Shown: positions 13,001 through 25,100, counted from the first letter of the stretch. The stretch is 64,000 nt of DNA from Antedon mediterranea (GCF_964355755.1 NC_092676.1:18396288-18460287); one strand, 5' to 3'. Notes: a model not told the origin generated them from the letters alone. Translations and numbers: made by a program.

Positions 13001-16000
13001 ATGTTGACAAGAACCGAGAAATATTCTGTAATCTGATTTGATTGCATCAACTTAAGGAGTACTTCAATTGCAATCAACGGATTATTTTCTACCAAGTTAG
13101 GTAGCTAAAAAAGAGAGAAAAATGCTTGCATTAATACTCTATAGTCAAAGAAAACAAGCTCTAAACAACACAAGCAATACCACCATACCAATTAGATTTA
13201 AATTAAATTAAAATGAATGACGAGACCCACCTTTACTTTTGTTATTACCTTAACTGGAGTTAATCCAATGTGATACACCTGTTTCGGATCCTTCTCTAAC
13301 TCTTGTAAGAGTTGCTGTTGCTGTGGAACCGTCAATGCAACAGAGAAAGCTTTAGTCATCAGACGTTTGACCTCAAGACCAGTTGTGTTACTTACACACA
13401 TTGTTGTGTCCCATGCCAAGTTGATGTCCACATCAACAGGGTTCATCCAGATCAACTAAAACAGGCATAAATATTTTTTTACTCAAAAATGTAACACACT
13501 GGGTGTTCTCCATCTACACTATCAAACTAGTTTGAAAAAAAAAAGTGTGCCCAAAATTGGTAGTGATGTGACATCATCATGTCCATGGGCACATCACATT
13601 TTTTTTGTCACATAAAGTTTGATAGTGTGGACAGAGCTTAAGAGCACCAGTAAGAATAGAACAGAAACATTTCTTACATTACCTTTCAAGACTGTACTCT
13701 ATTTTTCTTTTTTTAAACATAATATTGTACAAAGTGCTCTCTAAAATAAGTGACATTTTGGGGTCTACTGTACACTATGATTATTGTGCAAAATTGAACA
13801 GGGTTTTGTTGATTGTATAAGATATGTTCCCGTACCTCATCTTCACATACATGTAGAGGGGGTGGTAATCGAATAAATTCTGGTTTGAAATATTTCGACA
13901 TTGCTGAATTTGGACCATTACCAAGAATTTCAAGAACATTTTCTGCTTGTTTAAGATCGACATTTGCACTGAAAAATAAAAAAAAAAAAAAAAAATATGT
14001 CATTTGATTTGAAATTGGGATAAGAACTAAATAATAATAATTTAAAAAAAACCCTTTTAAGTAGGCCTAATGAGCAAATAATCAGCAGTTAACCTCTCTT
14101 GGAACACTCTTATAAAGGAGACATTCAAATATCGCTGGTTAACGAACCAGTAACCAGTCAACTGGTTAAACAGACACCACCTATTTTAAAAGGGACACTG
14201 TGGTTTGGTCAAAAAGAATCTGTGATTTTTCTGATTGGTTCAATTTAAAATTATAGCACAATAACCGCAATCAGTTGGTAGCATTATTAAATTATAGTAT
14301 TCATATGCTATTTTAGCACCACAATAAAAGGTCAGAGGTCATTTACCTGGCAACAGGATCAGTCATATTGTAACACAATAAAGGTCAGAGGTCATTTACA
14401 TGACATTAGGATCTCTCAAATTGTAGCACCGCAATAAAAGGTCAGAGGTCATTTACCTGACATCAGGATCACTCATATTGAAGCGCCAAAATAAAAGGTC
14501 AGAGGTTATTTACCCGACATCAGGATCTGGATCGCTCATTATACAGGGCACAGCCACCTTGCTTATAACAGGCAGTTCAGAATGTTTCCTGGCTAATGCC
14601 AACTGCAATTCACTAATGTCTATGACTGGAGCATTTTGGCCAAGGTCCATAGCAACAATCTGTCTTGGAACTTTTTTGAAAAGCTGCAATAAAAATAAAG
14701 GATAAAAAATCAGATTTGGATTCTGTTATCACAGACACTTTTTTTGGGTGGACAGTCGTGATCAAGTGAGGACGACACTAGGTTTTCATTCAAATTGAAT
14801 ACTAGTATTCCTGAGCTCTAATTGGTTGGGCAACAAATGCTACAAATATTATGGAAATATTCTTAACTTAAAGCTCTATTCACAGAGGAAAAACGAAAAT
14901 ATCAATCAGCGCAATGCATGTTGGGATTTATAGCGGGCTGCTTAAATTATTTATTAATATACTTATTTTTCACATTTTTAACCGTTTAAAGATGAAAAAT
15001 GTTATCGAAATAGGACTTTATAGTATCTATTTTACATTAAATTTGGTTTGTTAAATTAGATCTAAAAAACGTAGAGAATGGGACTTAAAAGTGAAATAAA
15101 CACAGTACTTCTCTAGACGGGGAAGTGACATCCAAAATCTGAGAAAGGAAGTATTTTTCTGAATGGTTGATTGGAGTCATTAGATTAAGACCACCGGCTG
15201 CTTCCTCAACGTTACCCTAAAAAGAAACAAAAATATTTTGAATACTTAAACAAAAATTGATGGAAGATAGGTTGGTTAGATTTCTTTTTCTTTTAACTGA
15301 TTTTACATTTTGTTGCCTTACCAGAAGGTGTACAAAAATTGGAGCAAATGGATTTGAGCCTATGGATTCATTACGATACATCTCCCATAGGAGAAACAGA
15401 GCTGTTAAACGTTGTGGTCCAGTTGGAAGGAAGTCAGGGTTGTGTAGCAGCAAAACCTGTAAAAAAAAAGTATAAAAACATTTTGTTTAATATAGGTATG
15501 TGCAGATTCAGGAGGATAGGCTTTCAGATTTTTTAAGCTGGCCAATTAATTTGGGAAACTTTGTCATAAAACTAGGCTTGCTCCAATATCATCACTGTCA
15601 GGGGTGGATCCTACATTATAGATTAGTGGGGGTTGGGTAAAATATTTCATAAATGATAAAAACTATCTGCCAGGTTGCACCTGCCTATCCATAGCGATGC
15701 ATGCAAGATATGAACATTTAAAAAAAAATCAACTGCTGATGGTAAGCTTTGGCTATATACTTACTAACTCTCTATGACTCAAACAAGTACAGTGCAGTGG
15801 TGGTCTTGAAAACCGAAAACTCTCCGCCCACCCCTCCTCCAAAACATTAAGTTCCAGCTCAATACTATTTAATTTGCATTTATTAGACTTAAAAAAACAA
15901 GACATTTTGGACCAACGCAATTGTCTGTATTTGAAGATGCTTAAATGTTAACTGTATTATTCTGGTCCTCAAGAGTAACTGGAAACTGAGGCTCTCCACT

Positions 16001-19000
16001 GACCCACAGCAGCCATCAGTGCAGCGCCTACCAGATCAACACAACGGGAGACGATCCCCTACTCTTTACGAATAGTTTACCAAGTTCTTTAACGTGCACT
16101 ATTAAGTACACAAGACCAACGGCCTTATATCTCATCCAAAGGATGAGGCAATGCGAGTAAAGCATCTTGCCTAAGTATGCAATTAGTATGGTACAGATAA
16201 GCTTGAACCTATGCCTATCAGATGCTAGTCCGATATTATCATTACACCATCACTTTCTGGTATATACTGTACAGCACCCGCCACTATTTCTAGATGGTCT
16301 CCCATCCATAACACCACCGAGCCCAACGTTGCTTAACTTTTTGATGATCTGACGAGAACAGGTGCTATAATATGATTAAAATTCATTACCTTTGATCATG
16401 TGACTTACCAGAAATGTGCCAACCTTAAAATATTCATGTTTTTGAAATGATTCATGAAACCCATTTGCCAAGTTTTCAAATGAGGTATTATTGGAAGACT
16501 CTTCACTCAGGATACTGAAAATAAAATCAAATTACTACAGTTAATAGCTTATCTAGGCTAGGACATCGCTGTGCTCTAGGGAAGCCAATCTACATAATAC
16601 CTTGCACCTACTGTACATAGGCTAGTGATTATGTAATTGTTTATGCGTGATTCTTGCCATATATCAAATTGTGCAAGAATTTTCTTACATAATTTACAAA
16701 AAGACTTTGATACATTTGTGTAATTTACATGGAAGCTAGGCCCACCAGGCTTATTGACAGAAAATGTCAATTTACATCATTTACGAATAATACCTAGGCC
16801 TAATCAATATTTATGGAACGCCGTTTACGCAACATTTCGATGATATAAATTTTATGACTTGATATGTGAATGAAATGCATCGATATGTAATTTTATGACT
16901 TGATATGTGAATGAAATGCGTCGATATGAATTACATGACACTTTTTGAATGAAATGTTTTGGATGAAAAGCTTTGAATTGAATGATTTGAATGAAATGTT
17001 TTGAATGATCACGATTTTTAATCTCAACCTCTAGCCTTAGTACCCTCTTCTCCTCTCTCTCTCACCGCTTTCATCAATATGGAGGATCCTTTACAGCATA
17101 GTATAGGGCAAAAAGCTAACATGGAGAGGTCTGGTACGGAACACGGTCAAGCTACCAAGTGGGAATGACATACGCCACCAATAGTTTGACTTTTCAAAGC
17201 ATTCAATTCATTCAAAACATTTCAATTCAAATCATTTCATTCAAAACTTATCAATTAAAAACATTTCAATTAAAAACATTTCATTCAGAACAAAACATTC
17301 AATTCAAAGCATTTAATTCAAAACAAAACATTCAATTCAAAGCATTCTATTCAAAACATTTCATTCATATTGCGTCTTCAATTCATATCGATCGATGCAT
17401 TTCATTCACATAAAATTTCAAACAAAATTCATATCATCGAAATGTTGTGTAAACGTAACGGTGCAGCCTAGGCCCTTAGTAGTATAATTAGGGAGGTTAG
17501 TAGATGGGGGTGTCACGAAACCTAAGACCACGAAAGCTAAGACCCCCTAAGACCTAAGATCACGAAAGCTAAGACCCAAAACCTAAGATTACAAATATTT
17601 ATCTTTCGCACCTGCCTTGTATTTTAACTCCCAACATTTATTCTGAATACCACACCTTAGAATTGGCACTTTTATGAAAAAGAATCACATAAAAAGTAAC
17701 AAATACATTTTTAAATTGATGATTTTACAGACGTTTTTCTCGCACACAAACTGTTTGCGAATTTCGCATGACTAGCCTACAGTACAGCAGTAGCAGTCGG
17801 CCTCTACCATGTTCAATGTTTTTGTTTCTATGGAACGTCAAAAGAGCAAAAATTATATAGAGGGCTGAAAACTCTGTGGAGTCCATCTACAGTGTGGATG
17901 GAACAATGTAAAATTAAAATTGTAATGATAATAGTATAATCATGCAAGTACGAAGAAATAAATACTGGCAAATAAATTTTAATTTAAAAATCATGATTTG
18001 TTTCGTTTTCTTTCTGTTTTTATACTTGTACTATTATTGTTGCTCTTTTGGCGCTCCATAGAAACAAAAACATTGAGCATGGTAGCTCGAGGAGTTACAG
18101 TATACAAAGAAACATGTCTGTAAAATCATCAATTTAAAGGATTTATTTATTTGTTTTTATGTGTTTCTCCGTCTGAAAGTACTTATAAATCCTAATTTTA
18201 AAGTGTGGTATTCAGGATAAAGTTAGTCAACAAATTTGGAGTCAAAATACAAGAAAGGCAGGTGCGTAAGAAAAACATCCTCTGAACCAACACAATGGAG
18301 TAAATATATACCAACAAACAACCCGTCAAGTTTGTTTGTTGTGAAGAAAAAAATATACATTTACTAAACGGGCGAAAATAATGTGATTTTTATCTATGTT
18401 TTGCGGTAGTATTTAATTATATTTATGGTAATAAATGAAACCTAATGACTAATGTGTTTAAAATTATGTATGGATAAACAAGTATTGTTTTTAAGCTGTA
18501 GTATATCTTAGAATTTGTAATCTTAGGTCTTGGGTCTTAGCTTTTGTGATCTTAGGTCTTAGGGGGTCTTAGCTTTCGTGGTCTTAGGTTTCGTGACACC
18601 CTAGTAGATGGTCTAGGTATAGGCCCTAGGCCTAGCTAGGGTTAGCTAGGCCTAGGCCCCGACCTACCTAGTGTAGCAGGTAGGCCTAGGCTAGCCTATT
18701 GGCGCTAGTTCCGTTTCGCACCTGTTTTTATTTCGACTTCCTTTTGACTCCAAATTGTTAAGCAACTTATTGTGAATACCACACCTTAAAATTGGGCCTT
18801 ATAAGTACTTTTATGAAGAAGAATCACATAAAAAGTAACAAATAAATCATTAATTGATGATTTTACAGACATGTTTCTCGCATACCGTTCGCGAATTTAG
18901 CAGCATACTCGAAGTTCAATTTCGTTTCTATGGAGCGCCAAAAGAGCAACAACAATAGATGGTTAAAAACTCAGTGGAATGCGTCTTCTTTTAATGCATT

Positions 19001-19776
19001 TATTATTGAAATACACGTTTAATTTTAATATATTTTGTCAATAAAAATGCTGTAACATTTTACTGCTAATAATTTGCTGTTTTCAAATAGCAACCAACCC
19101 TAGGCCTAACTAAGAGTAAGAGACTATAGATAGACTAGTAAGACTAGAGGAATATTATTTAGATCAGGTATACCCCTACAGCAGTACATGATGTAATATG
19201 ATGATGAATTTGTCGATTTTCATTCCTAAAAGTTCCTGCAAAAACCATGTACAGTATCAACAGTAATATTTTTGTTGCATTGCCATTGACAAAATATGAT
19301 AAAATTGAACGTAATTTTCACCAATAAATGCATTAAATATACGCAATTTACTGAGTTTTAGCCATCTATTATGATTGCTCTTTTGGCGCTCCATAGAAAC
19401 AACAACATTGAACATGGAGTATGCGAAATTCACAAACCGATGTGCGAGAAACACGTCTGTAAATTCATCAATTTAAAGGATTTATTTTTTACTTTTTGTG
19501 TGATCTCCTTCGTAAAAGTATTTTTGAGGCCTAATTCTAAGGTGTAGTACTCACGATAAAGTTACTTAACCAATTTTGAGTCGAAATAAACGACAGGTGC
19601 GAAACGGAACTAGCGCCGGCCTACTTTAGGGCCGGGCCTAGGTAGGCTAGGCCTAGGCTAGTTTAGTTAGTAATTGAAAACCAAATTACGATTCATAACA
19701 AAGACACTACATGCTCTAATATAAAATGGTAAAATCACCTTAAAATTGTAGTTATTTCTTTTGGTAAAAGAGACAT
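10084..19776 (-). CDS. CNOT11: CCR4-NOT transcription complex subunit 11
   Basis: CNOT11 binds CNOT10 and the N-terminus of CNOT1 in the CCR4-NOT deadenylase, which shortens mRNA poly(A) tails. Eleven coding exons, in order: 19739-19776, 16409-16514, 15322-15456, 15109-15216, 14514-14683, 13836-13968, 13249-13455, 12955-13104, 12037-12141, 10825-10875, 10084-10230. They total 1350 nt (449 aa; human about 510), all in frame with GT/AG borders. Family motifs seen: start [132 protein letters not shown]. The last three lie in the conserved C-terminal helical domain (DUF2363). The glycine-rich N-terminal extension of the human protein is absent. Intron 1 (3.2 kb) is filled by foldback transposons. 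The gene is divergent with NDUFV3. Confidence 0.97.
10347..10542. mobile_element. MITE, AAGGCCAATTTACACAG family
   Basis: Terminal inverted repeats AAGGCCAATTTACACAGACG and CGTCTGTGTAAATTGGCCTT bound about 196 bp in the CNOT11 intron before the last exon. The same family recurs at 47132-47307, and a partial internal match lies at 62438-62540. Confidence 0.8.
10922..11025. mobile_element. MITE, TCTACACTATCAAACT family (copy 1)
   Basis: The left end CTCTGTCTACACTATCAAAC and the right end GTTTGATAGTGTGGACAGAG are inverted copies. The interior has the shared ATGGGCACATCACA block. The copy lies in a CNOT11 intron and is one of six in the window. Confidence 0.85.
11454..11842. mobile_element. Long-TIR MITE, GGCCCATTTACACTA family
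   Basis: The left end AAGGCCCATTTACACTAAGG and the right end CCCTAGTGTAAATGGGCCTT are inverted. Deeper matching also occurs (CGATAAC / GTTATCG, and TTTTTATCAAA blocks), so most of the 389 bp can fold on itself. It resembles the AAGGCCAATTTACACAG family at the tip and may be a relative. Confidence 0.75.
11863..11942 (+). mobile_element. tRNA-like segment, SINE head or tRNA relic
   Basis: It contains AGTGGTCTAGAGG (A-box-like) and GGATTCAAGTCCC (B-box-like) about 35 nt apart, followed by a T-run at 11947. The flanking arms do not pair as an acceptor stem, so an intact tRNA gene is not supported. A tRNA-derived SINE head or pseudo-tRNA is likely. Confidence 0.45.
13507..13640. mobile_element. 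MITE, TCTACACTATCAAACT family (copy 2)
   Basis: Inverted termini CATCTACACTATCAAACTAG and TTTGATAGTGTGGACAGAGC flank the family's GTGCCC/GGGCACATCACA interior, within the CNOT11 intron between exons 6 and 7. Confidence 0.85.
14325..14540. repeat. Tandem repeat copying the CNOT11 exon 5 donor
   Basis: Three or more units of about 60 bp (around 14326, 14381, 14441) and the true exon end (about 14498) share AGGTCAGAGG(T)C/TATTTAC and then CATCAGGATC. On the gene strand each copy reads GATCC(T)GATGTC followed by GTAAATGACC. Each is therefore a duplicated exon 3' end with its donor site. Reading from the true exon through its own donor gives an immediate stop (GGG TAA). Confidence 0.75.
15958..16360 (-). 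mobile_element. SINE copy, antisense
   Basis: Read on the minus strand it holds GGCAAGATGCTTTACTCGCA, CCTCATCCTTTGGATGAGAT, GTTGGTCTTGTG and GAGTAGGGGATCGTCTCCCG in order. These blocks also occur in the copies at 23766-23905 (minus), 29985-30135 (plus) and 58205-58585 (plus). They are typical of the body of tRNA-derived SINEs of marine invertebrates. Confidence 0.6.
16816..17463. mobile_element. Foldback element 1 in CNOT11 intron 1
   Basis: The left arm has GCAACATTTCGATGATAT and GTGAATGAAATGCATCGA; the right arm has the reverse complements near 17380-17445. The arms extend into (ATTCAAA)n-like sequence on the right (17190-17370) and its complement (TTTGAATGAAATG) on the left. A unique core of about 190 bp (16995-17185) has no recognised coding function. 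Confidence 0.7.
17508..18601. mobile_element. Mutator-like long-TIR element in CNOT11 intron 1
   Basis: The ends are GGGTGTCACGAAACCTAAGA and its reverse complement. The inverted repeats match almost perfectly for about 85 bp and are built from CTAAGACC repeats. The element is flanked on both sides by TAGTAGATGG (17498-17507 and 18602-18611), a 10-bp direct repeat. Long TIRs with a 9-10 bp target duplication suggest a non-autonomous Mutator-like element. The interior holds a further inverted pair related to the neighbouring element at 18701-19617. No transposase was seen. Confidence 0.75.
18701..19617. mobile_element. Foldback element 3 in CNOT11 intron 1
   Basis: Termini GGCGCTAGTTCCGTTTCGCA and GTGCGAAACGGAACTAGCGC are inverted. 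The arms extend inward for some 250 bp, including the shared TTTCTATGGAGCGCCAAAAG / CTTTTGGCGCTCCATAGAAA blocks. The same arm sequence occurs inside the element at 17508-18601. It has no coding capacity and ends about 120 bp from CNOT11 exon 1. Confidence 0.75.
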
Positions 19777-20142
19777 TTTAAGAGAAGAATAGCTGCAAAA
19801 ACTTCATCTAGGCCTAGGCTAGGCCCGTTAGAGGCTACTCTGTGTGTATGCGGAGATCGCGACGGCGTGCTGCTTCGATCGATCGTTTGAATTAATTTTA
19901 TCAAAGAAAATGACTATGGAGCGTCGAAAGTGCCTTTATTTAGTGGCATGGTGTAAAACATGCTTTATTTAAAAAAATACTGTTTATTTAAAATAAAGAG
20001 GAAAATACTTTTGGCATTACCGGGATAGAAGTTTCAAATACATGCAGACTTGCAATTTGTGTAGGCATATTGACAAGTTTCAAATACAATCTGTAAATCA
20101 GGCAATACAGGCGTTCCATAACAACAACAAAATAAAATAAAA
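19777..20142. promoter_or_regulatory. Putative bidirectional promoter CNOT11/NDUFV3
   Basis: Only 366 bp separate the divergent start codons of CNOT11 (minus) and the NDUFV3-like gene (plus). No recognisable TATA box sits at the right distance for either gene. The region has a CG-containing patch (GATCGCGACGGCG near 19855). A shared promoter is inferred from geometry alone. Confidence 0.6.
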
Positions 20143-21384
20143 ATGGCTGCGTCGTTCTCGGTTTGCCGTTTGCAACTAAAACAATTATTTGCACTGGTAA
20201 TTGTATGCTATATAAACTATAAATAAGAAGCATATGTCATTTATAGGCGGCATTATTTATATAACCTATTTAATTAAAATGTTTGGTCGTACTTCTTCAT
20301 CTTTTTTCTTCTAGGGCTAGGCCTAGGCTAGTAGTAGTAGGCCTAGGCCTAGCTAGTAGCTAGGCTAGGCTAGGAGGCTAGGCCTAGTAGTACTTGAATT
20401 GAAGGGACCTAGCCCGCCCTAACTAAGGCTAGGTATAGTCTATTCGGCCTAGGCCCTCTAGTAGTGTAGGACAAGGCTAGCAAGCAAGAAGGCTAATAGT
20501 AGGACAGTGAGTCAGGTAGTCAAGTGGTAGGTAGCTTGGCAATGACAGTCCTCTGCCACGTCTAGGCCTGTCTGGCCTGGGGGAATCCGTCTGGGGAACT
20601 GGTATGGATGATTATATATTATTGGTTGGGTATTAATTATCATCCATTTGAAATTACAAGAAGACAAGATGCCGGCACCATTTAGCCTAATTCATTCCTT
20701 GCCTTGATCATAATGTGCGCAATATGATGCTTCTATACGTTATAAGCCCAAGTAGGCTAGCTAGACTTTAATACAAAGGACTGAACTGTAGGAGATCCAA
20801 TTTTTCACAGCGAGTAATTACACATTGGAATAGTTTGCCAACCGAGTCGTCATTTCCAAAACCACTAACACATTTAAAAACCGATTGGATTCGTTAAATG
20901 GGGTTATAAAGGCACACACCGCCTAAACTTTCCCATCCAAACTAAACGAATGGTTTTTTTTTTATAGAAATCTCTACAACTTGTATGCAGAGCATCATAT
21001 TGTACATCAAAACCACCAACTAAACCTAAATCAACTTCCATAGGTTTGTTTGCAACACAACGTTATCAAGTTTTCACAATTTGCATCACAACGTGATCAA
21101 GTTTTCACAATTTGCATGCTTTGCCTTTGAATAGCAAAATCGTTATATTGAATGTCAAACACAGACCTACTCTATCTGCAATCTTTATCAGATCCACTAC
21201 TTAATTTATTATTTTTTACATTGCAGGAAAGCCAAGTGGAGAATCACAAACAACAACCGGCAGTAAATATGAATCAGGGCAATACTACAAACATAATGAA
21301 TTCACTTACTATGATATTGAAGACAAAATGGCCAAGTCTAGGGTAGGCCAACCAGCATCACCAAGAGCTGGAGAACATTGCTGA
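20143..21384 (+). CDS. NDUFV3: NADH dehydrogenase flavoprotein 3-like, short form
   Basis: NDUFV3 is a small supernumerary subunit of mitochondrial complex I that sits at the NDUFV1/NDUFV2 tip of the matrix arm. Three exons: 20143-20196 (MAASFSVCRLQLKQLFAL, basic and hydrophobic like a mitochondrial presequence), 20535-20601 and 21227-21384; 279 nt, 92 aa. The C-terminus reads YYKHNEFTYYDIEDKMAKSR and then QPASPRAGE. It aligns with the conserved vertebrate C-terminus (H...TYTFLDLN...SKFRMPQPSS), which is why I name it. A poly(A) signal follows 200 bp downstream. The short human form is about 108 aa. The exon 2 acceptor has a poor pyrimidine tract, so its exact start is uncertain. The gene is divergent with CNOT11. 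Confidence 0.72.
20308..20480. repeat. GGCCTAG-rich simple sequence
   Basis: A dense cluster of TAGGCCTAGGC and GCTAGGC motifs lies in the first NDUFV3 intron. Similar short clusters occur near 18620-18700, 19625-19665, 34395-34445 and 60773-60792. The function is unknown; it is a compositional hallmark of this genome. Confidence 0.7.
20760..20910 (+). pseudogene. LINE fragment (RT C-terminus)
   Basis: The frame reads NFSQRVITHWNSLPTESS, then LKTDWIR and a stop at about 20898. F.QRVI..WN.LP......LK..LD is the terminal signature of non-LTR retrotransposon ORF2. It lies inside the second NDUFV3 intron. Confidence 0.6.
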
Positions 21385-21583
21385 AGCTAGCTCTTACAGA
21401 CACTTATTAATGAGAGACTACAGTATGAGATTGTTGACTTCTTAGCATACTTATTGATAGTGTGTACTGTTTGTTTATGCATGATAGTCTGCAGTAGTAA
21501 TTATATTCAAATGCAATTATATAACACACAAAAATAACCTATGATTTATTAATCAACTTTACTTTTATTCTGAAATTGCAATC

Positions 21584-21589
21584 AATAAA
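21584..21589 (+). terminator. Poly(A) signal AATAAA for NDUFV3
   Basis: The hexamer AATAAA lies 200 bp after the NDUFV3 stop codon. A second one follows about 20 bp later. It supports a plus-strand gene ending here, tail to tail with CWF19L1. Confidence 0.55.
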
Positions 21590-22138
21590 ATTGTTACAAA
21601 AATAAATGTTTACAAGTACATGTTTATTCGCTGTTCTACTTAATTATATTACATGTCATGCCAGTAGGATTAAAATGTATTCAATAAATTCAAATAGCAA
21701 GTTTGGATTTATCTTTACTTGCTTTTCTTTACTCGACCAAAACTAATGTGCGGTATTAATTTGTTTATAGAGTCAGTTTAGCACCATATTCTCAGTGCTG
21801 TATCTCCACATATGACAATTTTGCCCAGTATCATATGCAACTTCCTTAATACAGCATCTCATTTGTATCACATGTGATGCCTGCATTATGCTTAGGTTAG
21901 GCCTACATATGTTACAGGGGTCATATGTGACAAATTTACAGAAATTGTCTGATACTGGACAAATTTAATACGTACATTGTACTGTACCAAGAATCGGCTA
22001 AGTACAATATAGTATACCAATTACTAAGATCATGTTTAACCTGTATTACATTAACAGTCCTATTTTAAAAATATATGAGAATACAACTGTACAGATGAAG
22101 ATGAAATAATTAAATATTAAACAATAAAACCTGGCAAT

Positions 22139-25100
22139 CTACAAGTTAAAATCAAATTGCTGAAATTGTTTGCGGAACATAGATGCATTTTGTGCTTCCT
22201 CTTCCTTTGATATTGAGCATGCTTTCCAGTTTGCTCGGTCTGGCATATTCAGTAGGGCAGGGCATGCCATAGCTTCTCTGCAAAGAAAACCAAATGAAAT
22301 GTTTAGTGGTGGTACCAAGGGTCTTTTTGGAAGGTTAAGCCCGGGGATGTTGCTCATCTTACCGGGGATGTTGCTCATCCTACAGGGGATGTTGCTCATT
22401 CTAACGAGGAAGTTTCTCATCTTACAGAGGAAGTTGCTACCCCTGACTGGGCATATTGCTTTCTTTGTAGGCACTATAAACATAAGCGGCTGAGCCTTTA
22501 AGACGGTGGAACCGTAATCCATAACCACAACATCGGCAAGGGTTCGGAGCTCACTTGCTCTATGGTTCTGGTGGTAGAACAAGTCTTCTCGGATAAGGAC
22601 AATTTGTATACAAAATGATCAACCTGGTATCTCTCAAGATCTTTTGAGTAGTGGGTTACCCCGGTGTACTACTCCACACACACAGCCACTGTTGTGGACA
22701 GATGAGAGAGCACCTTAATTGGTTGTCCTGACATGACCCTTATGGGAGAAGTATGACATCCCCAGTACCATGAGCATTGATCTATTTGTTGTAATGGCAC
22801 AATACAAGAACTCATACAATTACATCCATTGTGGTTTTGATCCCAATACTCATATTTTCCATTATAGATGCCAATATCTATAGATTCTTTAATAGTGCCC
22901 TCTATGGTTTGACTTATTTTTTAATACATGCATACAACAAACATCTTTACGAAACATATACTATGTAGTACAAACCTTCCAAATTGTAATGGGAAGAACT
23001 TCTTAATACGATGCAACAATTTCTCTCCGCTGTCTAGTTCAATATAAAAGTAAGGTGCTCCCAATGCAACTATCTGAATACGAATACAAATTATTATGTT
23101 AAAATTATAATGGTGCACATTGGTCTAGAGCTTATTTGGTCAATGCTACACATTTACTTGTTTAAGATAACTAACTGTCATTAGAGATTTACGATAACTC
23201 TTTCATAGATAGAATCTATTCAATATATTAAGATAACTAAATGTCATTTACGGTAACTCTTTCATATCACTGATAGAATCTATTCAATATATTTAATCCT
23301 AAGATATAATAATATGCAACAAGTAGTACCACATACAAGATTAATTCAAACAATTTTTCAAGCACAACAATATACAAAACTACTTTTGTATTCGTATACA
23401 TGTCAACAACAGTCAATGTGATAACATATTTAAATATAAGATACAAACCTGTTTCAGATCACTGTGTGTAGGAATCTCATTCAATTCAATATCTTCCTTC
23501 ATACTATATTCCAACAAACTTTCTTTAATATCTAGTTCTTCGTCCTTTGCAATTGGTACCACCTACGAGAGAACAGAAATACTGGTTACAATAGGGAGAC
23601 CAGTTTAATAATTGATTTACTACATATCAGCGTGTTTCTGGAAACATAAATACTGTAATCCTAACCTTCTTTTCACCCTTCAAAATTTCAGAAGTGGCAC
23701 TTTAGGCATGGATTTGATACAACAGACGTGATCGACTATAGGCACTGTCAAAATGTTAAATTTAAATATTCTGGTCCTCGAGCTTAACTGGAAACTGAGG
23801 AAATTCTGATTAGGCCCTCTACGGACCCACAGAAGCAAAAAGTGTGGTGCCTACCAGATTAGCACACCGGGAGACAATCCCCTACTCTTTTTGAATAGTG
23901 TACCAAGTTTTAGCTTTAGCTTTACATCCTATCCATGTGTATCCTTTATTATTTTCGTCTAGTTTCTTTTTGCCAAAAGACAACAGAAGTATGGCGTACA
24001 GTTGTCATTGCCATTTGAAAACAAAGCATTTAGTTGGATCAACCTTGCGAATGACCTCCTTCAGCACAGTCAACCATGCCGATAGAAAATACTGAACCAT
24101 CAATGTCAAAAGAAAACTTTATAAAGTATAACCTGAACATGATATGTATATCTCTATTATACCTTATTCGGCGATGCAGCGATTCAATCATAGTTACCTG
24201 AAGCTGTAAATGCTGCGTCTTGTAATTTCTTTCAAATATAACATAAGACTTATTTTTTGACTTGAAATACCTGTTAATGGCTTTCTTATACTGGTTGATC
24301 TCATCTGTAACGTCCTGAATGCAAAGCAAAAACAGGCGATTACTAACAAGAAAAGTTAACACTCATTTTATTTGCTGGCTGGCTTTTTTCAAAGTTACAA
24401 AGCAATATGAGGATGATATGTAGAGGAAATACTTTTTTATTTGTTTGAGACAATCAGTAAGAGGTTGCGAAAGCAACAAACGCCATAGCATGAATGTGTC
24501 AGCAACCACTAAATATTGTTATTGCTATGGACTGTTTTATATTTAAGTTTGGCATGCATTGGCATGCAGCATCCTCAATATGTACCTCACAAAATGGAAA
24601 TGCACAATCAATAGGGTTCAACCTTGCTTGACTTAAGCTCCGTCTACACTATCAAACTTAATGTGACAAAAATATGTGATGAACCCCTTTGGTGGCGAAG
24701 TGCGCTCTAGAAATCTGCTATATTATTATTATGTGCCCATAAATGGACATGACATGATGTCGTATCACTACCATATTTAAACATCACTACCATATTTGGG
24801 CACATCACACTTTTAGTAGTTTGATAGTGTAGACAGAGCTTTAAATATTTTTTATATTGTGTTACTGTATGAGAAAAGAAAATTTATTTTGATTACTAAA
24901 TTGATAATGGTTACTACTTTTAATTTCTACTATTTAAAAACCAATTATTTCTGCAGCAAGCACATTGAGACTCAACACAACACAAACAAATTGTGTTTAC
25001 AACTCATTACCAATGTCAATACAGTATTATTTGTTGTTAAGTATCATTACTTATTTTAAGTTTAACTACCTGTGGTAGATCAACCTGTGACTGGAAATGA

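Noticed and set aside
22139-22582. 147-aa minus frame running through the last CWF19L1 exon
   Set aside because: Only 22139-22277 is coding. The upstream part is intron with a short repeated GGGGATGTTGCTCATC-type sequence.
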